The translations under genes and the position numbers were made by a program. From assembly GCA_900551515.1 (NCBI GenBank), contig URWH01000038.1, forward strand, positions 1 to 12,866: a stretch of DNA of 12,866 nucleotides. The letters are read 5' to 3'. This document shows, in pieces, positions 1-5,533 of this stretch. The notes under the pieces are model-generated. The model did no database searches and had not been told where the DNA came from. It worked only from the letters and a program-made list of their open reading frames with translations. The stretch's first letter is position 1; each line of letters starts with the position of its first letter. Origin of the DNA: an uncultured Porphyromonadaceae bacterium. GTDB lineage: Bacteria; Bacteroidota; Bacteroidia; Bacteroidales; Muribaculaceae.

Positions 1-389
1 ACGCCATGACCGGCAAGCACTACCGCCTCCCCACCGAAGCCGAATGGGAGTTTGCAGCCCGCGGCGGCAATCGCTCACAGGGCTACATCTATTCCGGAAG
101 CAGTAATCTCAGTTCAGTAGCGTGGTATTACGATAATAGTGGACGTAAAACCCATCCGGTCGGCACAAAAGCCCCCAACGAGTTAGGTATCTACGATATG
201 AGCGGCAACGTCTGGGAATGGACATCCGATATATGGTGCACAGACTACAAGAGTCCACGTACCGGCTCTAACCGCGTGAGCCGTGGCGGCAGCTGGTTCC
301 ACAACGCGTGGTACTGCCGCGTGTCTTTCCGCTACGGCGACGCGCCGGACGACTGCAGCAGCAACCTCGGCTTCCGCCTCGCCCAGTAG
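1..389 (+). CDS. DGR target protein, FGE-sulfatase (SUMF1-like, C-type-lectin fold) domain, 5' end outside window
   Basis: Only the C-terminal ~129 residues are visible; the frame is open to the window edge (first full codon at 3-5), so the ATG at 6 is probably internal. Family hallmarks in order are LPTEAEWEFAARGG, then SGNVWEW, RGGSW and the C-terminal NLGFRLA. The domain has a C-type-lectin-like fold, the commonest scaffold for DGR variable proteins. The last 42 codons including the stop (264-389) are the variable repeat. Against human FGE as I remember it, the second active-site cysteine (C341) is kept as the Cys at 315-317, but the C336 position is a His (300-302) and is a mutable codon. 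I therefore infer a ligand-binding rather than a catalytic protein. Ligand, signal peptide and upstream domains cannot be seen. The HRDC gene begins 142 bp after the stop. Confidence 0.9.
   Translation, partial: AMTGKHYRLPTEAEWEFAARGGNRSQGYIYSGSSNLSSVAWYYDNSGRKTHPVGTKAPNELGIYDMSGNVWEWTSDIWCTDYKSPRTGSNRVSRGGSWFHNAWYCRVSFRYGDAPDDCSSNLGFRLAQ
264..389 (+). repeat. DGR variable repeat (VR)
   Basis: This segment aligns without gaps to 2016-2141, with 109 of 126 positions identical. The 17 differences are at 280, 297, 298, 300, 309, 312, 327, 328, 333, 336, 337, 339, 342, 351, 355, 358 and 361, and every one faces an adenine in the template: 9 A-to-G, 7 A-to-T and 1 A-to-C. None of the 91 non-adenine positions differs. 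Homology begins at 264 and stops exactly at the TAG stop codon. The last 28 bp (362-389) are identical in both copies and are the likely initiation-of-mutagenic-homing (IMH) region. The changes alter residues between RGGSW and NLGFR, the ligand-facing part of the lectin-like fold. Confidence 0.96.
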
Positions 390-413
390 TTTGTACTTCA
401 CTGATCTGTTGAG

Positions 414-445
414 CTATCCTGATCTGTCACAGCCTAAATTTGAGC
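414..445 (+). repeat. Left arm of the 32-bp inverted repeat bracketing the DGR cassette
   Basis: The reverse complement of this segment matches 2141-2172 at 30 of 32 positions; the mismatches are 420 against 2166 and 436 against 2150. It lies 24 bp after the target stop codon, while its partner starts on the last base of the template repeat. A related short direct repeat occurs just upstream: CTGATCTGT is at 401-409 and again at 419-427, and TTGAGC is at 409-414 and 440-445. The role is unknown. It could be an element end, a recognition structure 3' of the VR, or a long-range RNA pairing site. Confidence 0.8.
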
Positions 446-477
446 ACTGCAAGCCGGCAAGCCAGCCGCGCGGAGCG

Positions 478-499
478 CGAGCCAGCGGCCGGCGGCTCG
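478..499 (+). other. GC-rich hairpin between target gene and accessory gene
   Basis: CGAGCC at 478-483 can pair with GGCTCG at 494-499 across a 10-nt loop. A smaller stem, CGCGC/GCGCG (467-471 and 475-479), lies beside it. The whole 451-500 stretch is much richer in GC than its surroundings and contains two GCCAGC copies (461 and 481). In the Bordetella phage DGR, a hairpin 3' of the VR helps target recognition. This one lies about 90 bp beyond the VR, farther than in that example, so a similar role is only a possibility. It may instead end the target transcript. Confidence 0.35.
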
Positions 500-531
500 T
501 TGTCACACGAAAAAACTATTTCTGAGAAATA

Positions 532-987
532 ATGCAAATAAGAATTTTTACAATTCCATTGACTGCGAATGTTGATGAACAGGAAGAAATGAACCGCTTT
601 CTGCGTGCCAACAAAGTGCTCACAGTTCAAAAGGAATATGATCAGAATCGAGGTGTCTGGACTTTTGCCGTTGAGTTCCTTCCGGTGTCGGCGGGATCGA
701 AAATGGCAGAGAATCGCTCGGCGGGTGAGAAAGTTGACTATAAGGAGGTGCTGGGAGCGGAAGAGTTCGAGCGTTTCTCGGAGTACCGACGCCGACGCAA
801 AGCGATAGCGGCGGAGGAGTCGGTGCCTGCTTTTGCAATATTCACGGATCGCGAGTTGGCCGAAATGTCCAAAATCAGCGATCTTTCGCCCGAAATGCTA
901 AAGAAAATAGAGGGAATCAATTCTGCAAGGATCGCCCACTATGGCGTACGCCTTCTTGAAGGGAAAGATCAAGGTCCGGAACAATGA
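532..987 (+). CDS. DGR accessory protein with C-terminal HRDC domain
   Basis: This 151-aa protein takes the place usually held by the Avd accessory protein. Residues 1-55 form a compact beta/alpha segment (MQIRIFTIPLTANVDEQEEM at the start, then NRFLRANKV) that I recognise only as the N-terminal part of such DGR-linked proteins. Residues about 75-145 look like an HRDC domain, the helical nucleic-acid-binding module of RecQ helicases and RNase D, with the pattern FAIFTDRELAEM followed by KIEGINSARIAHYG. HRDC proteins have been reported as alternatives to Avd in some DGRs. The expected role is to bind the template RNA or cDNA and assist the RT. Its stop overlaps the RT start in ATGA (984-987), so the two are translationally coupled. 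The start at 532 follows an A-rich stretch and no better start is present. Confidence 0.85.
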   Translation: MQIRIFTIPLTANVDEQEEMNRFLRANKVLTVQKEYDQNRGVWTFAVEFLPVSAGSKMAENRSAGEKVDYKEVLGAEEFERFSEYRRRRKAIAAEESVPAFAIFTDRELAEMSKISDLSPEMLKKIEGINSARIAHYGVRLLEGKDQGPEQ

Positions 988-1979
988 AACGGCGCGGTTA
1001 TGTGGTGGAGAAGATAGCCGACATTGACAATCTGCGGGAGGCGTTCGTCAAGGCACGGCGTGGGAAAGCGGCCAAAAAAGAGGTGGTATCGTTCAGTAAA
1101 AAACTGAATGAGGAATTGCTGAAACTACGCGAGGGTATATTGCACGGCACGATAGAAACGGGAGATTATAACTACTTCACAATATACGATCCGAAGCAGC
1201 GGCTCATCTGCGCGGCACCTTTCGTGCAGAGGGTGCTCCATCACGCTATAATGAATGTGTGTCATGAGGATTTCGAACATCGTCAGACTTCCGACAGTTA
1301 TGCAAGCCGGATAGGCCGCGGCGTATATGCCGCTCTCGACAAGGCATATAATAACCAGTGTCGATTTCGGTACTGGCTGAAACTCGATGTGTGGAAATAT
1401 TTCGACTCGATATCGCATGACCATCTTATGTTTCAGCTGGGAAGAATATATAAAGACCCACTTTTGCTCGGAATGTTCCGTGCCATCATCGGAAGCTATT
1501 GTACTGAACCCGGCAGGGGCCTGCCCATCGGGAATCTTACGAGTCAGTATTTTGCCAATCACTATCTTTCGCCGCTTGATCATTATATCCGTGAGGGGCT
1601 TCATGTGGAGGGCTACGTGAGGTATATGGACGATATGATGTTGTGGGGCGACGATAAGATGGCTCTGCTTACGACCGGGCGGCGCGTGCGTGAGTTCCTT
1701 GAAAACAAACTTGGCCTTACGCTGAAAGTTTTTCAGCTCCACGCTACAGAGGTTTCGGTTACATTCCTCGGTTATAGAATGAAGCATGGAAGCAGAACCC
1801 TGTCGGTACGGAGTGCCGTGCGCTACCGCAGAAACCTCAGAAAACTGTATGCTATGTTTGACGGGGACACTTTGACGGATGAGGATATGCGTGTGCGTCT
1901 TAGCGCCGTGCTCGCTTTTGTGAGAAAAGTTCCGTCGGATGGTGTGCGTCGTAAAGCCATGCAGGAGTGTCTGGCATGA
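984..1979 (+). CDS. Reverse transcriptase of a diversity-generating retroelement
   Basis: This 331-aa group II-intron-like reverse transcriptase is of the DGR clade. Visible motifs are RT motif A at LDVWKYFDS (catalytic D135), the DGR-type motif LPIGNLTSQ at 180-188, where GxxxSQ replaces the usual retroviral QG-type sequence, and the catalytic YMDD at 214-217. FLGYRM follows near residue 255. No maturase, endonuclease or integrase domain follows, as expected for a DGR. The enzyme copies the template-repeat RNA and misincorporates opposite template adenines; the cDNA then replaces the VR. It overlaps the HRDC gene by 4 bp, and the template repeat starts 36 bp after its stop. All core motifs are intact, so it is probably active. 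The cassette has visibly lower GC than lptG and ribBA downstream. Confidence 0.95.
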   Translation: MKRRGYVVEKIADIDNLREAFVKARRGKAAKKEVVSFSKKLNEELLKLREGILHGTIETGDYNYFTIYDPKQRLICAAPFVQRVLHHAIMNVCHEDFEHRQTSDSYASRIGRGVYAALDKAYNNQCRFRYWLKLDVWKYFDSISHDHLMFQLGRIYKDPLLLGMFRAIIGSYCTEPGRGLPIGNLTSQYFANHYLSPLDHYIREGLHVEGYVRYMDDMMLWGDDKMALLTTGRRVREFLENKLGLTLKVFQLHATEVSVTFLGYRMKHGSRTLSVRSAVRYRRNLRKLYAMFDGDTLTDEDMRVRLSAVLAFVRKVPSDGVRRKAMQECLA

Positions 1980-2015
1980 AATAATATATATAATATATAG
2001 GTGTCGCTGCCGAAT

Positions 2016-2141
2016 GGCTCTAACCGCGTGAACCGTGGCGGCAGCTGGAACAACAACGCGAGGAACTGCCGCGTGTCTAACCGCAACAACAACACGCCGG
2101 ACAACTACAACAACAACCTCGGCTTCCGCCTCGCCCAGTAG
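2016..2141 (+). repeat. DGR template repeat (TR)
   Basis: This is the invariant 126-bp donor for the VR at 264-389. It contains 35 adenines, 17 of which are changed in the present VR. Read in the target frame it stays open to the same TAG and has 14 AAC codons, including runs of three at 2049-2057, 2088-2096 and 2109-2117. AAC is the typical DGR codon because changing either A gives many residues and never a stop. None of the other mutable codons (AGC, AGG, ACG, GAC, TAC) can become a stop by an A change either. The TR is on the same strand as the target, 36 bp after the RT, without its own start codon, so it is a template and not a gene. Confidence 0.96.
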
Positions 2142-2172
2142 CTCAAATTCAGGCTGTGACAGATCTGGATAG
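2141..2172 (+). repeat. Right arm of the 32-bp inverted repeat bracketing the DGR cassette
   Basis: This arm begins on the final base of the template repeat and is complementary at 30 of 32 positions to 414-445, which lies 24 bp beyond the VR. The sequences following VR and TR are thus related, but in opposite orientation, while VR and TR themselves are in the same orientation. The arm contains the small palindrome CAGATCTG (2160-2167). Confidence 0.8.
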
Positions 2173-2625
2173 GTCGACAGTCAGTGAAGTATGAACAGGC
2201 AGCGACAACCCGTTCGGGATTCCACTTTATGTGGGGTTTCCGACGAAAAATCCATAAATCCCGGGCTCCGGTAGCGCGATGGATGTCGTGTCGAACGATC
2301 CCGGGATTTTTTAACAGAAATTCGTATTGGTATAGGTCGCCAAATCCGTTCGATTTTGCTCCGGGAGTCAGGTGCTCACAACCCGGAGTGCTGGCGTTCG
2401 CCCTCACGCAACCCCCGGACGCCTAAAGAAGGTGGCGACAGGATGCCGTCACCCCATAGGAGCGGCGGCATCTCGCCGCCGTGCAATGCACTGATAATCA
2501 TGGATATGCCTTTGTGAAAACTGCGGCGGCGAGACGCCGCCCCTCCTATGCCTTGCTGGCGTCCCGCTGCCGCGTATTTGACTGAAAAATCATGAAAATA
2601 CATTAGTGGAAGTCGCGGAGGCGAG
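2142..2625. other. Non-coding region after the DGR
   Basis: No credible gene is present; the open frames on both strands are short and match nothing I know. The first part (2142-2172) is the right arm of the cassette inverted repeat. Then come the terminator-like hairpin (2256-2312), a second stem CTCCGGG/CCCGGAG (2359-2365 and 2382-2388) and, from 2431, a cluster of GC-rich palindromic repeats that runs into the next open frame. Confidence 0.7.
2256..2312 (+). terminator. Terminator-like hairpin after the template repeat
   Basis: AAATCCCGGG (2256-2265) pairs perfectly with CCCGGGATTT (2300-2309), and the second arm runs into a T tract (2307-2312). The 34-nt loop is long for an intrinsic terminator. 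The second arm is also part of a small palindrome, ATCCCGGGAT (2298-2307). It is the first good candidate to end the target-HRDC-RT-TR transcript. Confidence 0.4.
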
Positions 2626-2643
2626 ATGCTTTCGATCCTATGC
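2431..2643. repeat. Cluster of GC-rich palindromic repeat units
   Basis: Two arms, 2455-2481 and 2524-2550, are complementary at 25 of 27 positions with 42 bp between them. Each arm is itself a near-palindrome; in the first, CGGCGGC (2463-2469) pairs with GCCGCCG (2475-2481) around ATCTC. A third, degraded unit at 2615-2643 matches 2523-2551 at 21 of 29 positions. A hairpin of the form GGTGGCGACA / TGCCGTCACC (2431-2453) precedes the first arm. The segment following arm one (2488-2507, CTGATAATCATGG type) recurs at 2580-2600. Another unit is at 3355-3447. This is a dispersed, probably non-autonomous, REP-like intergenic family. No transposase is present. Confidence 0.65.
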
Positions 2644-3294
2644 ATTGGTAGTAGGATTGGTTGGGGCGGGTGGTTGGTTTGGTGGGGGATAGGTTACTCG
2701 GGCGCCGCCGATAATCTCGGATGGTTTGAGCGGTTCGCACGTTATGCGGCCATTGCGGTCATGCTGATAGGTTTTGCCATTCTGGTGCGTGGCGCTGGCC
2801 GCGGAGCCGAAAAACTCAAGTTTCTGTCGGCGTGGGCTTTTGTGCTCGGAATCATGGCCGCGGTGGGCGTTGCGGTGTATATGGCGGCCGGCGTGACGGA
2901 GCTACGTAACGTCCACGAAGCTTCGGCCGCCACAGATGACGGTATGGTTATTGTCAGCCCTGTTTATGTGGTTACCGCGGCGTGGCACGCTATGTTTTTC
3001 GCAGGATGCTTCATAATGCTTGCAGCGCTGATTTATTCTGCCGTCCGCGATAAAGGCATTGAAATACAGATACTCTCCGCCCTGGCATGTGTGGCGCTGC
3101 TTATTCTGCTGGCGCCGGCTATCCGGTTAGTATTCAATGCAACAGACATAATGAACTACTTCATCACATTCCGTCCCCACACCGGAGCAATAATATATCT
3201 CGCACTTTACCTGATAGTAGTGTCGTTGATCCTCACAGGCATAGCCTCCCTGACCCGCCGCCTCCTGACTTCTCGCCCCTCAACCGATCAGTGA
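2626..3294 (+). CDS. Hypothetical multi-pass membrane protein
   Basis: I do not recognise a family for this 222-aa product. It is strongly hydrophobic, with probable membrane segments near residues 38-58, 66-90, 113-140, 147-170 and 187-210, joined by short loops, and a basic tail (TRRLLTSR). Alternation of hydrophobic stretches and charged loops, together with codon use like its neighbours, makes a real gene likely. The start is doubtful: an in-frame stop at 2593-2595 leaves ATG 2626 as the first possible start, preceded by GGAGG at 2617-2621, but both lie in a degraded copy of the GC-rich repeat (2615-2643). The residues after it (WGGWLVWWGIG) are of odd composition. The true start may be downstream, for example the ATG at 2761. 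No promoter was found. The next gene starts 315 bp later from its own promoter. Confidence 0.6.
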   Translation: MLSILCIGSRIGWGGWLVWWGIGYSGAADNLGWFERFARYAAIAVMLIGFAILVRGAGRGAEKLKFLSAWAFVLGIMAAVGVAVYMAAGVTELRNVHEASAATDDGMVIVSPVYVVTAAWHAMFFAGCFIMLAALIYSAVRDKGIEIQILSALACVALLILLAPAIRLVFNATDIMNYFITFRPHTGAIIYLALYLIVVSLILTGIASLTRRLLTSRPSTDQ

Positions 3295-3354
3295 GGCTCG
3301 CTCTTTCCGGCGCATCATTCTGCCAATCATAAAATTGCATCTATAGTAAACCAT

Positions 3355-3447
3355 GACGGCAAGATGCCGTCACACCGGTCACGCCTTAGGAGCGGCGGTG
3401 TCTTTCCGATGTGTATTGGGCTGAAAATTAATGGTATATGTCGGAGA
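3355..3447. repeat. Further copy of the GC-rich palindromic repeat
   Basis: GACGGCA (3355-3361) and TGCCGTC (3365-3371) form a 7-bp stem with an AGA loop. After a 12-nt offset, 3384-3413 matches the first unit (2453-2482) at 23 of 30 positions, and the downstream CTGAAAATTAATGGTATATG resembles 2489-2507. It is in the same orientation as the first unit and more diverged, having lost the inner GCCGCC arm. Confidence 0.55.
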
Positions 3448-3572
3448 GCCTGCGACAACAATAAGTCGCCCTTGCCTAATCTATCTTCCGGTCGATATCA
3501 TTTTGTGTCTTTCCCGACTGTCATATCCGAATGTTTTGCCGAAGATGTATTCTTAATTCACCCTTATTTCAC

Positions 3573-3580
3573 TATCTTTG
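3573..3580 (+). promoter_or_regulatory. Bacteroidetes -7 promoter box for the permease-ribBA operon
   Basis: TATCTTTG fits TAnnTTTG and is followed by C. No good TTTG is seen at the usual -33 distance. Transcription would begin near 3587, leaving a leader of about 23 nt before the ATG at 3610, which supports that start over the upstream extension. Confidence 0.6.
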
Positions 3581-3609
3581 CAGTCGAGAATGTTGAATCC
3601 GACCTTGTA

Positions 3610-5532
3610 ATGTTAGGAGTAAAGAGACTTTACACGTTTGTGCTGCGGAGTTTTGTGCCTCTGTTTGCCATGACGTTTTTTATATGTCTGTTTATAGTGC
3701 TGATGCAGTTTCTGTGGCGCTATATCGACGATCTGGTGGGCAAAGGCCTAAGCATCGACGTGCTCGGCGAGCTGTTTTTCTATGCCGCGCTGACCATGAT
3801 ACCGATGGCGTTGCCGCTGGCCATACTGCTGGCGAGTCTCATGACTTTCGGCAATCTGGGCGAGCATTTCGAGCTCACGGCCATGAAAGCTTCGGGCGTG
3901 TCGCTCATCAAGGTGATGCGGCCGCTGATAGCGCTGATGGTGCTCATAGCCATCGGAGCTTTTTTCTTCCAGAACAATGTGCTGCCGATAGCGCAGACCA
4001 AGATGTGGACGCTGCTCTATTCGATGCGCCAGAAATCGCCCGAGCTTGAGATCCCCGAGGGCGTGTTCTACGATCAGATTCCCGGCTACAACATCTTCGT
4101 CGACAAGAAAAACCGCGACAGCGGCACGCTGTACAACATCATGATCTACGATCTCTCGAAAGGCTTCGACAATGCCAACATCATTCTCGCCGACTCGGGA
4201 CGTCTGGCCATGATGGAGGACAAGAAACACCTGTTCCTGCGTCTGTGGGAGGGTGAATCGTTTGAAAACCTCAAAGAAGCGGGCAGCGGCGCGCGCAACG
4301 TGCCTTACCGCCGCGAGACATTCTCGCAAAAAGATATCCTCGTGCCGTTCGACGCCAATTTCAACCGCATCGACGAGGAAGGGATGCGCAATCAGTATGT
4401 GGGCAAAAACATAGCCGAGCTGCGTCAGACCATCGATTCGCTGTCGGTGCGCGTCGACAGCATCGGGCAGTCGTATGCCCAGCTGCTCGTGGAGTCGCGC
4501 TATTTCAATCTGCCCTATTCGCGCGCCGTGGCTAAAGGCGACACCACGGTGATGGAACGCATACCCGACGTCAGCCCCTCGCGGCCTGTCAACGTCGACT
4601 CGCTGTTCGAGGGCTCGGGTCCGGCCATGCAGCTCGTGTATCTGCGCACGGCACTAAACAAAGCCAACTTCCAGAAACAGGAGCACGAATTCCGGGGCAT
4701 GGTGATCAAGGACGAGCGCAAACTTATCCGTCGGCACGACATCGAGATGCAGAAGAAATTCACGCTCTCGTTTGCCTGCATCATCTTTTTCTTCATCGGC
4801 GCTCCCCTCGGCGCCATCATCCGCAAGGGCGGCCTCGGCACGCCGCTGGTCATCTCGGTGCTGCTGTTTATCTTCTATTACATCATCGACAACACAGGCT
4901 ACAAGATGGCCCGCGACGGCAAGATAGCCGTGTGGGAAGGCATATGGCTGAGCTCGGCGGTGCTGATGCCGCTCGGCATCTTCTTCACCTACAAGGCGGT
5001 GCACGACTCGGCGCTGTTTAACCGTGATGCCTATATGAACTTCTTCCGGCGTCTGTTTGGCGCCGTCCAGACACGCCACATCGAGATGAAGGAGGTGGTG
5101 ATGGACGAAGTGGACCGCGACGAAGCCCTCGCGCGCCTCGCCTCGCTCCGCGATGAGGCCAACGCCTATCTCGAAGCCAATCCGGCGCGCATCAGCTATC
5201 TCACCTACTGGCTGCGGGGCTACAGCCGCACGGCGCTGCGGCGTCTGCGCGACCGCGAGGAGGAGACCATAGCCTATCTGGCAAACTCGCGTGACAAGCT
5301 CGTGATCAACAAGCTCATGGATTATCCCGTGCTCCGAAGCCTGTGGCTCTACCATCCCACCAACTATCCGCTGGCGGCATGGGCCGCGATAGTGTTCTTT
5401 CCCGTCGGGCTGACGGTGTGGCTCATAGGCCGCGCGCGGCTGCGCAACCTGCGGGCGGAAGTGAACCGTATAGCCGACGTCAGCGTTCAGCTCGATGAAA
5501 TGATAAAGAATCCTGTAGAAAACGTTTATTGA
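3610..5532 (+). CDS. lptG: LptF/LptG-family (YjgP/YjgQ) lipopolysaccharide export permease
   Basis: This 640-aa inner-membrane protein should act with the LptB ATPase to extract LPS from the inner membrane and pass it to the LptC/LptA bridge. The family layout is clear: three membrane segments near residues 14-36, 52-80 and 100-122, a large periplasmic beta domain at about 125-400, then three more segments at 409-486, with the family signature [18 protein letters not shown] between segments 4 and 5. The C-terminus carries about 150 extra residues, with charged helices (about 505-590) and a seventh hydrophobic segment near 605-625, longer than the ~360-aa E. coli proteins. The open frame extends to 3364, but 3610 is chosen because [16 protein letters not shown] begins the conserved domain and the promoter lies just upstream. 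ribBA follows after 1 bp. Whether it is the F or the G paralogue is uncertain. Confidence 0.9.
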   Translation: MLGVKRLYTFVLRSFVPLFAMTFFICLFIVLMQFLWRYIDDLVGKGLSIDVLGELFFYAALTMIPMALPLAILLASLMTFGNLGEHFELTAMKASGVSLIKVMRPLIALMVLIAIGAFFFQNNVLPIAQTKMWTLLYSMRQKSPELEIPEGVFYDQIPGYNIFVDKKNRDSGTLYNIMIYDLSKGFDNANIILADSGRLAMMEDKKHLFLRLWEGESFENLKEAGSGARNVPYRRETFSQKDILVPFDANFNRIDEEGMRNQYVGKNIAELRQTIDSLSVRVDSIGQSYAQLLVESRYFNLPYSRAVAKGDTTVMERIPDVSPSRPVNVDSLFEGSGPAMQLVYLRTALNKANFQKQEHEFRGMVIKDERKLIRRHDIEMQKKFTLSFACIIFFFIGAPLGAIIRKGGLGTPLVISVLLFIFYYIIDNTGYKMARDGKIAVWEGIWLSSAVLMPLGIFFTYKAVHDSALFNRDAYMNFFRRLFGAVQTRHIEMKEVVMDEVDRDEALARLASLRDEANAYLEANPARISYLTYWLRGYSRTALRRLRDREEETIAYLANSRDKLVINKLMDYPVLRSLWLYHPTNYPLAAWAAIVFFPVGLTVWLIGRARLRNLRAEVNRIADVSVQLDEMIKNPVENVY

Positions 5533-5533
5533 T

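Larger units (their letters stand above)
1980..2312 (+). ncRNA. Presumed template-repeat RNA, ends approximate
   Basis: A DGR needs an RNA spanning the template repeat and flanking sequence. Here the repeat (2016-2141) is preceded by an AT-only tract (1981-1999) right after the RT stop and followed by 115 bp up to the first terminator-like hairpin (2256-2312). That makes a roughly 330-nt RNA plausible, either as the 3' end of a target-HRDC-RT message or from its own promoter. No convincing Bacteroidetes promoter is visible directly upstream. The sequence after the repeat carries an arm of the long inverted repeat and small stems such as CCAC/GTGG (2222-2225 and 2231-2234). Ends are inferred. 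Confidence 0.4.
3295..3609. other. Intergenic region upstream of the LptF/LptG-type permease gene
   Basis: No gene is seen. The frame of the permease is open back to 3364, but those 82 codons have no family similarity and overlap a repeat and a promoter. The region holds a fourth copy of the GC-rich repeat (3355-3447) and a Bacteroidetes -7 box (3573-3580). Confidence 0.65.

Noticed and set aside
1125..1787. A 220-codon open frame antisense to the RT
   Set aside because: It lies entirely opposite the conserved RT motifs and shows no similarity to Avd or any known DGR component.
2016..2141. The TR as a truncated second copy of the target gene (pseudogene)
   Set aside because: A decayed duplicate would differ from the VR at all bases. 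Here only adenine positions differ, and the copy lies directly after a DGR RT.
1..2312. Group II intron or retron as the source of the RT
   Set aside because: The RT lacks maturase and endonuclease domains, there is no intron domain V or msr/msd structure, and the VR/TR pair explains it fully.
2340..2390. A possible tRNA, because of a TTCGATTTTGCTCCGG-type stretch
   Set aside because: No acceptor, D-arm or anticodon stem could be folded around it.
3364..3609. N-terminal extension of the LptF/LptG-type protein by 82 codons
   Set aside because: The segment overlaps a palindromic repeat and a good -7 box, and the family N-terminus begins at 3610.
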